Assembly: GCA_964412375.1 (NCBI GenBank)
Contig: CAYPOD010000015.1
Location: forward strand, 1 to 64,000
Source of the DNA: CADEDV01 sp964412375
Lineage (GTDB): Bacteria; Bacteroidota; Bacteroidia; Chitinophagales; Chitinophagaceae
Length of the DNA: 64,000 nucleotides
Reading direction: 5' to 3'
Shown here: in pieces, positions 17,225 through 25,309 of the stretch
Layout: every line of letters starts with the position of its first letter
How positions within the stretch are numbered: position 1 is the first letter of the stretch
Notes under the pieces: model-generated
Database searches by the model: none
What the model saw: the letters and a program-made list of their open reading frames with translations, nothing else
What the model was told of the DNA's origin: nothing
Program-made: the position numbers and the translations under genes

Positions 17225-17348
17225 GTTTATCTTTCGATGTAAAGCAAAAGAAACGGAAGTTCTTCAACAGAACGATTGGCTGAAGAGGTTCGACAAAGGT
17301 CCCCCGGTGGGGAATGCCTCAAAGCTGTAATATTTAATACTGGGTAAT
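17225..17348 (+). promoter_or_regulatory. Structured 5' leader of rpmI-rplT, candidate L20 autoregulatory RNA
   Basis: About 124 nt of leader precede the rpmI start. Visible pairings include GTTCT/AGAAC around loop TCAAC, which competes with CTTCA/TGAAG. Further on is a nested hairpin GAGG...CCCC/GGGG...CCTC just before the start region. Ribosomal protein L20 is known to repress this operon through leader RNAs in other phyla. That this leader does the same is inference. Confidence 0.35.
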
Positions 17349-17546
17349 ATGCCTAAAGTAAAAACAAACTCCAGCGCCAAAAAACGCTTTAAAGTGACGG
17401 CGACGGGGAAGATCACTCACCAAAAGAGTTTCAAGCGTCACATCCTGACAAAAAAATCAAAAAAACGGAAGCGCAACATGCGGAAAGACGGAGAAGTGGC
17501 AAAATCACATGTGGATTTTGTAAAAAGACTTTTGCGCCTGAAGTAA
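17349..17546 (+). CDS. rpmI: 50S ribosomal protein L35
   Basis: 65 residues, very basic, with the family pattern MPKVKTNSSAKKRFKVTATG near the N-terminus and the LTKKSKKRKRNMRK stretch. The length is typical. It is a component of the large ribosomal subunit. rplT follows 55 bp downstream on the same transcript, as in almost all bacteria. Unusually, infC is not directly upstream. Confidence 0.96.
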   Translation: MPKVKTNSSAKKRFKVTATGKITHQKSFKRHILTKKSKKRKRNMRKDGEVAKSHVDFVKRLLRLK

Positions 17547-17601
17547 TCTTTGCAGCCGCAAACCGGAAAATCAACAATTCTTAATCTAAAATTATTCAGA
17601 T

Positions 17602-17946
17602 ATGCCTCGTTCAGTAAATGCGGTTGCTTCTAAAGCCCGCCGCAAAAAGATATTAAAACAAGCTAAGGGGTTCTATGGCAAACGCAAAAACGTATTGACA
17701 GTTGCCAAGAACGTAGTAGAAAAAGGAATGACCTACATGTATGTGGGCCGTAAGTTGAAGAAAAGAGAATACCGTTCATTGTGGATTGCCCGGATCAATG
17801 CGGCGGTTCGTGCCGAAGGCCTGACTTATTCTGAGTTCATCAACAGACTACAGAAAAAAGGCGTGGAGCTTGACAGGAAAGTACTGGCAGACCTCGCCAT
17901 GAACAATCCTGAAACTTTTAAGAACCTGGTCGCTTCAGTGAAATAA
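17602..17946 (+). CDS. rplT: 50S ribosomal protein L20
   Basis: 114 residues, the usual length. It has the N-terminal extension MPRSVNAVASKARRKKILKQ that threads into 23S rRNA and the family segment AKGFYGKRKNVLTVAKNVV, followed by RIN.A.R.EGLTYSEFI. It is an early assembly protein of the large subunit and, in other bacteria, the translational repressor of its own operon. The transcript ends at the hairpin at 17967-17996. Confidence 0.97.
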   Translation: MPRSVNAVASKARRKKILKQAKGFYGKRKNVLTVAKNVVEKGMTYMYVGRKLKKREYRSLWIARINAAVRAEGLTYSEFINRLQKKGVELDRKVLADLAMNNPETFKNLVASVK

Positions 17947-17966
17947 TTGTTTCAAAAGAAACAGCC

Positions 17967-17996
17967 AACCCGTTCCGGAAATGGAACGGGTTTTTT
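17967..17996 (+). terminator. Terminator of rpmI-rplT
   Basis: AACCCGTTCC (17967-17976), loop GGAAAT, GGAACGGGTT (17983-17992), then a run of T. Confidence 0.93.
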
Positions 17997-18044
17997 GTTG
18001 CAGCCGTGGGAACAAAAAATTGGCCCTTTGTTTTTCCAATCCTA

Positions 18045-18052
18045 TACATTTG
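18045..18052 (+). promoter_or_regulatory. -7 element upstream of the arginine decarboxylase gene
   Basis: TACATTTG matches TAnnTTTG and lies 68 bp before the ATG. The nearest TTTG (18027-18030) is only 14 bp away, closer than usual for a -33 box. Confidence 0.4.
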
Positions 18053-18119
18053 TACCCCCGCCTGAATGACGTAGTCGGGCAGGCGTTAAAAATTTTTGTC
18101 AACTAACCCACCGGCATCA

Positions 18120-19523
18120 ATGACCAACTCGTACCGCGACCTGGTTAAGCAAACCTTCAACTTTCCGCAGGAAGGTCTCGACGTAAACGAGGAAGGCTAT
18201 CTCAGTTTTAACGGCCTTGACCTGAAAGCCCTGATCCAGAAGTATGGCACCCCGATGAAATTAAGCTACCTGCCCAAGATCGGCATGCAGATTAAAAAGG
18301 CGAAGATGATGTTTGCCAATGCTATCAAGAAACATCGCTATGAAGGCAAATACCACTATTGCTATTGCACAAAAAGTTCGCATTTCTCCTTTGTGGTAGA
18401 AGAAGCACTGAAGCATGACATCCATTTGGAAACTTCCTATGCTTACGATATCGAGATCATCAAGAAGCTATATGAGAAAAAGAGGATCACAAAAGACATT
18501 CATATCATTTGCAATGGTTATAAACAAAAGGGTTATACCCGTAGAATAGCCGGTCTGCTCAATACTGGTTTCATCAATGTAATTCCCATACTGGACAACA
18601 AGGAAGAACTCAGGGAGTATGCAAAAACAGTAAAGGTCCCTTTTAAACTAGGGATCAGGGTGGCGGCTGAAGAAGAGCCTACATTTCCTTTTTATACATC
18701 AAGACTGGGCATCCGGGCCAAAGATATTCTTGAGTTTTATGTGGACAGGATTGAAGGCTATGAAAGCAAGTTCCAGCTCAAAATGCTTCACATCTTTCTC
18801 AATAAAGGTATCAAAGATGATATTTATTACTGGAGCGAACTTAATAAGATCATCAATCTCTATTGCCAGCTCAAGAAAATCTGCCCGGAACTGGATTCAA
18901 TCAATATCGGTGGCGGGTTTCCTATCAAACATTCACTCGGGTTTGATTATGACTACCAGTTTATGATCAATGAGATCGTAAAAAACATCAAGGTTGCTTG
19001 TAAAAAAGCCAAGGTCCCTATGCCGCATATTTTCACAGAGTTTGGAAGCTATACAGTGGGAGAGAGCATGGCACATATTTACAGTGTTATTGGTTCAAAA
19101 GTTCAGAATGACCGGGAAACCTGGTACATGATTGATTCTTCTTTTATCACCACATTACCTGACACATGGGGTATTGGTGAAAAATTCCTGATGCTGCCGG
19201 TAAATAAATGGGACTCCGAATACCAACGGGTGGTGCTGGGGGGAATTACCTGCGACAGCCACGATTATTATGACTCTGAAGAACACATCAACGAAGTGTT
19301 TCTTCCAAAAGTAAACGGCGATGAGCCTTTGTATGTTGGATTTTTTCATACCGGAGCCTACCAGGACCAGATAAGTGGCTATGGAGGTATTAAGCATTGC
19401 CTGATCCCATCACCCAAACATGTGATTGTTGGTTATGACAAAAACGGAAAGCTGACGGACTGGCTTTATGCAAAAGAGCAAACTGCACAAAGCATGTTGA
19501 AAATATTAGGGTATGTAAAATGA
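18120..19523 (+). CDS. speA: Arginine decarboxylase-like PLP enzyme (fold type III)
   Basis: 467 residues from ATG 18120; a TTG 24 bases upstream would add eight unconserved residues. The alanine-racemase-like barrel begins around LIQKYGTPMKLSYL. The PLP lysine is expected in HYCYCTKSSH near residue 95, the phosphate-binding glycines in SINIGGGFP, and the C-terminal catalytic Cys region is GITCDSHDYY. It would make agmatine from arginine for polyamine synthesis. E. coli SpeA has about 658 residues, so this is the short form common in Bacteroidota and lacks the extra insertions. A diaminopimelate or other amino-acid decarboxylase specificity cannot be ruled out by eye. Confidence 0.8.
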   Translation: MTNSYRDLVKQTFNFPQEGLDVNEEGYLSFNGLDLKALIQKYGTPMKLSYLPKIGMQIKKAKMMFANAIKKHRYEGKYHYCYCTKSSHFSFVVEEALKHDIHLETSYAYDIEIIKKLYEKKRITKDIHIICNGYKQKGYTRRIAGLLNTGFINVIPILDNKEELREYAKTVKVPFKLGIRVAAEEEPTFPFYTSRLGIRAKDILEFYVDRIEGYESKFQLKMLHIFLNKGIKDDIYYWSELNKIINLYCQLKKICPELDSINIGGGFPIKHSLGFDYDYQFMINEIVKNIKVACKKAKVPMPHIFTEFGSYTVGESMAHIYSVIGSKVQNDRETWYMIDSSFITTLPDTWGIGEKFLMLPVNKWDSEYQRVVLGGITCDSHDYYDSEEHINEVFLPKVNGDEPLYVGFFHTGAYQDQISGYGGIKHCLIPSPKHVIVGYDKNGKLTDWLYAKEQTAQSMLKILGYVK

Positions 19524-19534
19524 TGCTGTTAAAT

Positions 19535-19570
19535 AAAAAAGACCCGGGGTGATCACTCCGGGTCTTTTTT
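19535..19570. terminator. Bidirectional terminator between convergent genes
   Basis: AAAAAAGACCCGG, a loop, then CCGGGTCTTTTTT. A and T runs on both flanks let it serve the decarboxylase gene on the plus strand and the lipoprotein gene on the minus strand. Confidence 0.93.
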
Positions 19571-19576
19571 CAATGA

Positions 19577-19915
19577 TCAGTAGCGGCCCCGCTTACTGTA
19601 TTTCTTTCCAAACCTTTTCCACTCCCTGTATTCAAAATTGCTGTACCTCACTTTTTTCACTTGTTTTTTGTCAAGATAAAACCTGTTGTCATAACCTTGC
19701 CAGTAAACAAATCCCTGCCGGTTGCGATGAAAAAACCTTCCATCTGGATTTCGGCTCATGGTAAAGCCCGGGCTGGGACTGAGGATAAGAGGTACATTCG
19801 CATTGAAACGGGCTTGTTGCGGGGCAACATGGTATTCACGACCCGTGCTGCAGCTGGCAGCACCACCAATGATCACCATAAGGACTACCGCTTGTACAAT
19901 TTTTATCATTTTCAT
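19577..19915 (-). CDS. Small putative lipoprotein
   Basis: 112 residues. The N-terminus is a lipoprotein signal with lipobox GAASC (Cys 22), so the mature protein should be lipid-anchored. The rest is short and basic, rich in Tyr, Arg and Phe (HRNRQGFVYWQGYDNRFYLD, then WKRFGKKYSKRGRY). No family is recognised. It is divergent from the DUF4440-like gene, with 61 bp between the start codons. Confidence 0.75.
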   Translation of the reverse strand: MKMIKIVQAVVLMVIIGGAASCSTGREYHVAPQQARFNANVPLILSPSPGFTMSRNPDGRFFHRNRQGFVYWQGYDNRFYLDKKQVKKVRYSNFEYREWKRFGKKYSKRGRY

Positions 19916-19976
19916 GGTTTATGATTTTACATTAGGCAAACAATCCATTTGCCGGAAACTCTTAAAAGACATTAGT

Positions 19977-20429
19977 ATGAGATTTATTCTGATTGCATTA
20001 ACATTAACGCTATTGCAAAATGTATCAGCGCAGACCACAGAAGATTCAGTGAAAACGACAGTGAACCGATTATTTGTTGCCATGAAAAATGCCGATGGCG
20101 AAATGCTGAAAAGCTGTTTTGCCGACAGCGCCATATTGCAAACAATAACCCGTAATAAAGAAGGAGTGACCGTGGTACGCAGCGAAAACCCCGGGGATTT
20201 TGCAAAAGCTGTAGCATCAATGCCGAAAAACGCAGCTGATGAACGCATCAGTTTTGAAACCGTTAAAATTGACGGTCCCCTGGCAATGGTATGGACACCT
20301 TATAATTTTTATTACGACGGGAAATTCAGTCATTGCGGAGTCAATTCATTCCAGTTGGTTCGCTTCAATGGTGAGTGGAAGATTCAATACCTGATTGATA
20401 CAAGAAGAAAGCAGGGGTGTAACCAGTAA
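19977..20429 (+). CDS. Secreted NTF2-like (DUF4440/SnoaL-type) protein
   Basis: 150 residues from ATG 19977, which opens with signal peptide MRFILIALTLTLLQNVSAQ; the longer reading frame upstream overlaps the divergent gene and is rejected. The mature part has the NTF2-like layout: helix SVKTTVNRLFVAMKNADGEM, then LKSCFADSAIL, then strands VKIDGPLAMVWTPYNFYYDG and FQLVRFNGEWKIQYLIDT. Members bind or convert small molecules, but many have no known activity. It stands alone. Confidence 0.8.
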   Translation: MRFILIALTLTLLQNVSAQTTEDSVKTTVNRLFVAMKNADGEMLKSCFADSAILQTITRNKEGVTVVRSENPGDFAKAVASMPKNAADERISFETVKIDGPLAMVWTPYNFYYDGKFSHCGVNSFQLVRFNGEWKIQYLIDTRRKQGCNQ

Positions 20430-20510
20430 AAAAGATCACCCCTCGTAGAAACGGGGGGTGGTAAACCAAAACCAACTGCTTATGAGAAAATCGTTACAAT
20501 CAATATGACG

Positions 20511-20954
20511 TTACAGGATGTTTATTTCTTGTGCTGCCGGTTTGACGATTTCTTTCTTCGGAAGGTTTAATGTTAATATGCCATTAACATATTTTGCTTC
20601 TATTCCAGCCGCATCAATCTTTTCATCCAGTGTAAAAGATCTTTTGAAAGAGCGATAGCTGTATTCACGGCGTATCTGTTTATTGTTTTCCTGTTTCAGT
20701 TCATCTTTCTTTTCCGCAGAAATGGTAAGAATGTTCTGATCCAGGTTTACTTTAAAATCCGTTTTTTCAAAACCCGGTGCCACTACATCAAGAGCATATC
20801 CTTTCTCGTTTTCGGTAATGTTAACCGGCACATAATTTTTCCAGTGTGTTGCGGCTTCATTACTGAACAATGACGGTAGTTCGGTGAAAAAGTCATCAAC
20901 AAAATTGTTAAGACTTCTTTCAAAAGGCTTGCGGTTGAATTTTACCATTGTCAT
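20511..20954 (-). CDS. hsp20: Hsp20/alpha-crystallin small heat-shock protein
   Basis: 147 residues. The alpha-crystallin domain covers about residues 40-135, from YVPVNITENEKGYALDVVAP through FKVNLDQNILTISAEKK to EAKYVNGILTLNLPKKE. The A-x-x-x-n-G-x-L motif is present as AKYVNGILTL. It acts as an ATP-independent holdase that keeps unfolding proteins soluble. The start may be M1 or M3 (MVKFNRKPFERS). It is monocistronic. Confidence 0.93.
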   Translation of the reverse strand: MTMVKFNRKPFERSLNNFVDDFFTELPSLFSNEAATHWKNYVPVNITENEKGYALDVVAPGFEKTDFKVNLDQNILTISAEKKDELKQENNKQIRREYSYRSFKRSFTLDEKIDAAGIEAKYVNGILTLNLPKKEIVKPAAQEINIL

Positions 20955-21152
20955 AGCTATATAATTTTTTGGTTAATAATTTTTTTCAAGGCTGGGTGTT
21001 CAAACTGTGTACCACCGGCTTTTCCCTTAAAATTTCCTGTCACTAATTCCAGGATCACCTAATTTGGAAAGACAAAATTTCCGAAATGAGAAATTTTTGC
21101 TGCCAGAATTTCCAATTTTAAGCGTACAAACTATTACACTGAACTTTTTCGT

Positions 21153-21160
21153 TAACTTTG
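21153..21160 (+). promoter_or_regulatory. -7 element of the bacilliredoxin promoter
   Basis: TAACTTTG matches TAnnTTTG and lies 25 bp before the chosen ATG at 21185. It supports that start over the longer frame beginning at 21158. Confidence 0.5.
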
Positions 21161-21184
21161 CGTTCCATTTTAAAACACATAATC

Positions 21185-21613
21185 ATGTATCCAGCAGAGA
21201 TAGTAGTACCTATGAAGGAGGAATTGACAGAGAACGGTTTTACAGAGTTGTTAACCTCTGCCGATGTTGAATCTCAATTGGCAAAAGAAGGTACCACCCT
21301 TGTTATGATCAATTCGGTTTGTGGTTGTTCAGCCGGAACGGCCCGCCCGGGAGTGCTCATGGCAGTAGCGAACAGCCAGGTGAAGCCTGATTACCTGACT
21401 ACCAGTTTTGCAGGGTTTGATATTGAAGCCGTTAAAACACTCCGCCAGCATTTGTTACCTTACCCGCCTTCTTCACCTGCTATTGCCTTGTTCAAAAACG
21501 GGCAATTAGTTCACTTTATTGAAAGACACCAGATCGAAGGCCGCCCGGCTCCGGTTATTGCCCACAACCTGATAGGTGCTTTTGAGCAACACTGCACAAC
21601 TGCAACAGCCTGA
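21185..21613 (+). CDS. BrxA/BrxB family bacilliredoxin
   Basis: 142 residues from ATG 21185 (MYPAEIVVPMKEEL, the conserved family N-terminus). The thioredoxin-like fold carries the CGC motif at residues 46-48 (INSVCGCSAGTARPG) and the ArsR-type cis-Pro region SSPAIALFKNG. Family members remove bacillithiol from oxidised proteins in Firmicutes. In Bacteroidota the thiol partner is less clear, so the redox role is inferred. It is monocistronic with its own promoter and terminator. Confidence 0.92.
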   Translation: MYPAEIVVPMKEELTENGFTELLTSADVESQLAKEGTTLVMINSVCGCSAGTARPGVLMAVANSQVKPDYLTTSFAGFDIEAVKTLRQHLLPYPPSSPAIALFKNGQLVHFIERHQIEGRPAPVIAHNLIGAFEQHCTTATA

Positions 21614-21634
21614 AATCTGTAAATTGAATAAACG

Positions 21635-21664
21635 AGCCTTTCTGCATCCAGGAAGGCTTTTTTT
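21635..21664 (+). terminator. Terminator of the bacilliredoxin gene
   Basis: AGCCTTTC, loop GCATCCA, GGAAGGCT, then T7. Confidence 0.82.
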
Positions 21665-21737
21665 ATGGCCTTTATCTTTTTGAGTAACTCTCAATTTGAG
21701 TTGTATATTCGTTGCTATTTAATAACCCACCGAATAA

Positions 21738-23042
21738 ATGTATCCTAATTTATACTACGCTTTCAGGGACCTTTTTGGAGTTGAATGGACGTCCCTTCGG
21801 TTCGTTAATTCATTCGGTTTTTTTGTTGCCATAGCGTTTATTCTTGCTGCAGTGGTGTTGGTGACAGAATTGAAACGCAAAAGTAAACAGGGTTTATTGC
21901 AGCCAACAGAAATGCAGATCATGGTGGGTCAGCCTGCTACGGCCAGCGAATTGGCGCTGAATTTTTTGCTTGGTTTTTTGTTAGGCTATAAAATCGTTGC
22001 TCTATTTATTTTGGGTGATGCAGCCAGCGATGATCCGCAGGCCTTTATATTTTCTACACTAGGAAGCTGGCCTGCAGGCATTGGGCTGGGACTGTTGTTT
22101 GCCGGGCTGAAGTGGCGGGAAAAAAACAAACAAAAACTGGCCAAACCGGAAAAACGAGTTTTGCGAATTTGGCCTCATGACCGGGTAGGGGAGATAACTA
22201 TCATTGCACTCGTATTCGGACTTATCGGCGCCAAACTCTTTGATATTTTTGAAAATTGGAGTGAATTTGTAAAAAGACCATCCGATTTTCTGTTCTCTCC
22301 TTCGGGTCTCACATTTTATGGTGGTTTGATTTGCGCTGCAGCGGCAATCTGGTGGTATGCCCGCAAACACAAGATTGGATTCTGGCACCTGAATGATGCC
22401 GCAGCACCTGCCCTGATGCTGGCTTATGCAGTTGGGAGGATTGGTTGCCAGGTTTCAGGAGATGGGGATTGGGGAATTTATAATTCAGCTTATATTGTCA
22501 ATAACCAGCAAAAAGTGGTAGTCGCAGCTCCGGGTGAATTCAAAAAGAGCCTTGATACAAATGCTGCTTATTTTTTTAATTCGGGGCAGCGCCTTGAGGA
22601 TGTACCCGCTGCCAGTTTTAAAAGACCGGGAGCATTGGGATTCTTGCCACACTGGTTTTTTGCCTATAACTATCCGCATAATGTGAACGAAGTGGGAACC
22701 GACATCCCTGGCTGTGAGGATAAAAAGTATTGCAAGCAACTTCCGGTACCGGTTTATCCTACTCCCTTGTACGAAACTATTTTTTGCCTGGGTCTTTTTT
22801 CTGTACTTTGGGCATTAAGAAAGAAATTGAAAGTGCCGGGAACATTGTTTGCTCTTTACCTGGTTTTTAATGGCATAGAAAGGTTCTTTATAGAAAAGAT
22901 CAGGGTAAACAACACAATTAACCTGTTTGGCTTTCACCCTTCCCAGGCCGAGGTGATTTCCACCCTGATATTTTTAGCAGGTGCAGGGTTGTGGTTTTAT
23001 TTGAAAAGGAACGCCGGAAAAAATATAAATCCAGCTTCGTAG
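21738..23042 (+). CDS. Lgt-family membrane protein (prolipoprotein diacylglyceryl transferase-like variant)
   Basis: 434 residues with about seven hydrophobic segments. Lgt landmarks are present: GRIGC at 233-237, YPTPLYE near 345, and IERFFIEKIR near the C-terminus. Lgt moves diacylglycerol from phosphatidylglycerol to the lipobox cysteine of prolipoproteins. Three things differ from canonical Lgt. The HGGL motif is FYGGL (193-197). The GRIGN-x5-E signature is GRIGCQVSGDGDWG. About 90 polar residues are inserted after it (roughly 247-340). The protein is also much longer than the usual 260-300 residues. It may be the working Lgt of this clade or a paralogue with another substrate. Confidence 0.75.
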   Translation: MYPNLYYAFRDLFGVEWTSLRFVNSFGFFVAIAFILAAVVLVTELKRKSKQGLLQPTEMQIMVGQPATASELALNFLLGFLLGYKIVALFILGDAASDDPQAFIFSTLGSWPAGIGLGLLFAGLKWREKNKQKLAKPEKRVLRIWPHDRVGEITIIALVFGLIGAKLFDIFENWSEFVKRPSDFLFSPSGLTFYGGLICAAAAIWWYARKHKIGFWHLNDAAAPALMLAYAVGRIGCQVSGDGDWGIYNSAYIVNNQQKVVVAAPGEFKKSLDTNAAYFFNSGQRLEDVPAASFKRPGALGFLPHWFFAYNYPHNVNEVGTDIPGCEDKKYCKQLPVPVYPTPLYETIFCLGLFSVLWALRKKLKVPGTLFALYLVFNGIERFFIEKIRVNNTINLFGFHPSQAEVISTLIFLAGAGLWFYLKRNAGKNINPAS

Positions 23043-23204
23043 ATCCATATAGTGGAAAACATTTGACACGTAGTAGAGATTCTACACCCTCTGAAACCCC
23101 TGCTGGTATTGACTTTTAGCGGAATTAACCAAAACAGGTATCCGTCGGAACAAATTACAGCAATATTTTATACCCAATGACTATGAGATTCCGGCTTTGC
23201 GATG

Positions 23205-23212
23205 TATTTTTG
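23205..23212 (+). promoter_or_regulatory. -7 element in the rpoD leader
   Basis: TATTTTTG matches TAnnTTTG, about 104 bp before the sigma-factor ATG. It lies inside an inverted repeat TTTGC-N11-GCAAA (23196-23216). Confidence 0.45.
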
Positions 23213-23315
23213 CAAACGGACTTGGACGGTTCTATTTTTAACCCCCTCTTTGCAACATTACGCAAACAAAGTCTGTCATTTATTCGTTCTTTACTAAACA
23301 GAGAGGATTTACACT

Positions 23316-24173
23316 ATGAGGCAGCTCAAAATTGCCACCCAGATTACGAACAGGGATTCTCAGGCCGTTGAGAAGTACCTCCAGGAGATCTCGAAAATTT
23401 CGATGATCACTCCTGAGGAGGAAACTACATTGGCACAACGCATCAAAATGGGGGATCAAAAAGCACTGGATAAGTTAGTTCAGGCTAATCTCCGGTTTGT
23501 GGTGTCAGTGGCCAAGCAGTATCAGCACCAGGGATTATCACTGAGTGACCTTATTAACGAGGGCAACCTCGGCTTAATTAAAGCGGCACAACGCTTTGAC
23601 GAAACCAAGGGTTTCAAATTCATTTCATACGCCGTTTGGTGGATTCGCCAGTCCATCCTGCAGGCGTTGGCAGAGCAGGGCAGATTAGTCCGCTTGCCTC
23701 AAAACAAAATTGGCACCTACAACAAAGCCAACAAAGCTTACATGGCTTTCGAGCAGGAACATGAAAGAGAGCCATCAACAGAAGAATTGGCCGAATTGCT
23801 TGAAATGAGCGAAACGGAAATCAACAATATCTTCCAGAGCAACACCCGTCACACTTCTTTGGATGCACCTGTGCATGAAGCAGAGGATGTGGCAATGGGG
23901 GATCTCCTGGAAGGTAGTGATGATACTGACGATGATGTAATGAAAGATTCGTTGAGAAACGAAATTCGCCGGGTGCTGAAATCACTCAGTCCCCGTGAAG
24001 CAGAGATCGTCAATGCTTATTTTGGCCTGGATGGAGAAAATGGCGTTACCATTGAACAAATTGGCCAGAAATATGATCTGACCAAGGAACGCATCCGCCA
24101 GATCAAAGAAAGAGCTATCAAACGTTTACAAAAAGCCCGTTACAGCAGTGCTTTAAAAGCATACCTGGGCTAA
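23316..24173 (+). CDS. rpoD: Primary (housekeeping) sigma factor, RpoD/SigA type
   Basis: 285 residues. Order: region 1.2 (DSQAVEKYLQEISKISMITP), region 2 (LVQANLRFVVSVAKQYQHQG, GNLGLIKAAQRFDETKGFKF, SYAVWWIRQSI), region 3, and region 4 with the HTH (VTIEQIGQKYDLTKERIRQI). Region 1.1 is absent, as is normal for Bacteroidota primary sigma factors, which read -33 TTTG/-7 TAnnTTTG promoters. It directs RNA polymerase to housekeeping genes. The long 5' region 23043-23315 has no gene. Confidence 0.97.
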   Translation: MRQLKIATQITNRDSQAVEKYLQEISKISMITPEEETTLAQRIKMGDQKALDKLVQANLRFVVSVAKQYQHQGLSLSDLINEGNLGLIKAAQRFDETKGFKFISYAVWWIRQSILQALAEQGRLVRLPQNKIGTYNKANKAYMAFEQEHEREPSTEELAELLEMSETEINNIFQSNTRHTSLDAPVHEAEDVAMGDLLEGSDDTDDDVMKDSLRNEIRRVLKSLSPREAEIVNAYFGLDGENGVTIEQIGQKYDLTKERIRQIKERAIKRLQKARYSSALKAYLG

Positions 24174-24202
24174 TGATTTTTTAAATTGGTGGGTTTATTT
24201 TT

Positions 24203-24242
24203 AACTACTCCGGTCAATGTATTTTGATCGGAGTAGTTGTTT
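24203..24242 (+). terminator. Terminator of rpoD
   Basis: AACTACTCCG (24203-24212) pairs with CGGAGTAGTT (24229-24238), with a 16-nt loop, then GTTTT. Confidence 0.85.
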
Positions 24243-24322
24243 TATGGAATCGTCCTGCACAGTTTTTACACAGAGCAATCCCCTTAGTAATATATAAGAC
24301 TGATTTATTGAATGTTTCGGTT

Positions 24323-24330
24323 TACTTTTG
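24323..24330 (+). promoter_or_regulatory. -7 element of the trxB promoter
   Basis: TACTTTTG matches TAnnTTTG, 28 bp before ATG 24358. Confidence 0.5.
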
Positions 24331-24357
24331 CTGAATTTTCTAAAACGAAGCAGGGAT

Positions 24358-25299
24358 ATGGAAACAACAGAAAGAACACATTGTCTCATTATAGGTTCAG
24401 GACCTGCAGGCTACACAGCAGCTATTTATGCTGCCAGGGCCAATCTTAAACCGGTTTTATACCAGGGCATTCAGCCCGGCGGACAGCTTACCATAACAAC
24501 AGAAGTTGAAAATTATCCCGGTTATGCGGATGGTGTACAAGGGCCGGAAATGATGGTGCATTTTGAAAAACAGGCTAGCCGCATGGGAGCTGATATCCGG
24601 TATGGACTTGCAACTAAAGTTGATTTTTCATCACAACCTTTTAAGGTGCAGATTGATGAAGAAAAATGGATAGAAGCTGATTCCGTTATCATCGCAACCG
24701 GTGCATCTGCCAAATGGCTGGGGCTGGAAAGTGAACAGCGGCTAAATGGTTTTGGAGTGAGTGCCTGTGCTGTGTGTGACGGGTTTTTCTTCAGGGGAAA
24801 AGAAGTGGCAATTGTCGGAGCTGGTGATACGGCTGCTGAAGAAGCGCTGTATCTCTCAAAATTGTCTCCGAAGGTTCACATGTTTGTGCGCCGTGATGCT
24901 ATGCGGGCCAGCAAAGTGATGCAGGACAGGGTATTGAATGCTCCTAATATCGAAGTGTACTGGAACACTAATACAGAAGAAGTGTTGGGTGATAAAAAAG
25001 TGGAAGGGGTTCGTATAAAGAACAATAAAACCGGAGAGATAAAAGAAGTGCCTGTCCAGGGATTTTTTGTTGCCATTGGCCACCAGCCAAATTCAGAAAT
25101 TTTCAAAGGCTGGTTAGAAATGGATGAAGCCGGTTATATCAAAACAGTGCCGGGCACTTCCAGAACAAATATTGAAGGGGTGTTTGCTGCAGGTGATGTG
25201 CAGGACAAGGTGTACCGGCAGGCTGTTACAGCAGCCGGCAGTGGTTGCATGGCGGCCCTGGATGCCGAACGTTACCTCAGTGCCAAAGGAATTCATTAA
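24358..25299 (+). CDS. trxB: Thioredoxin-disulfide reductase
   Basis: 313 residues from ATG 24358; the longer reading starts at a TTG inside the promoter. The FAD-binding motif is GSGPAG (13-18), the redox-active disulfide is CAVC (137-140) followed by DG, the NADPH-binding motif is GAGDTA near 155, and the second FAD motif is VFAAGDVQD near the C-terminus. It reduces thioredoxin with NADPH in the cytoplasm. folB starts 11 bp after its stop, so the two are probably one operon. Confidence 0.97.
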   Translation: METTERTHCLIIGSGPAGYTAAIYAARANLKPVLYQGIQPGGQLTITTEVENYPGYADGVQGPEMMVHFEKQASRMGADIRYGLATKVDFSSQPFKVQIDEEKWIEADSVIIATGASAKWLGLESEQRLNGFGVSACAVCDGFFFRGKEVAIVGAGDTAAEEALYLSKLSPKVHMFVRRDAMRASKVMQDRVLNAPNIEVYWNTNTEEVLGDKKVEGVRIKNNKTGEIKEVPVQGFFVAIGHQPNSEIFKGWLEMDEAGYIKTVPGTSRTNIEGVFAAGDVQDKVYRQAVTAAGSGCMAALDAERYLSAKGIH

Positions 25300-25309
25300 A
25301 GTAAGTGGT

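Noticed and set aside
17148..17330. 60-codon ORF upstream of rpmI
   Set aside because: It covers the promoter and leader of rpmI-rplT and shows no conserved pattern. A leader peptide is possible but nothing supports it.
20436..20460. Hairpin CACCCC/GGGGTG after the DUF4440-like gene
   Set aside because: The stem is real but no T-run follows on either strand, so I did not list it as a terminator.
23177..23371. 64-codon ORF running into the start of rpoD
   Set aside because: It overlaps the sigma-factor start in another frame and crosses the likely promoter; the composition is not protein-like.
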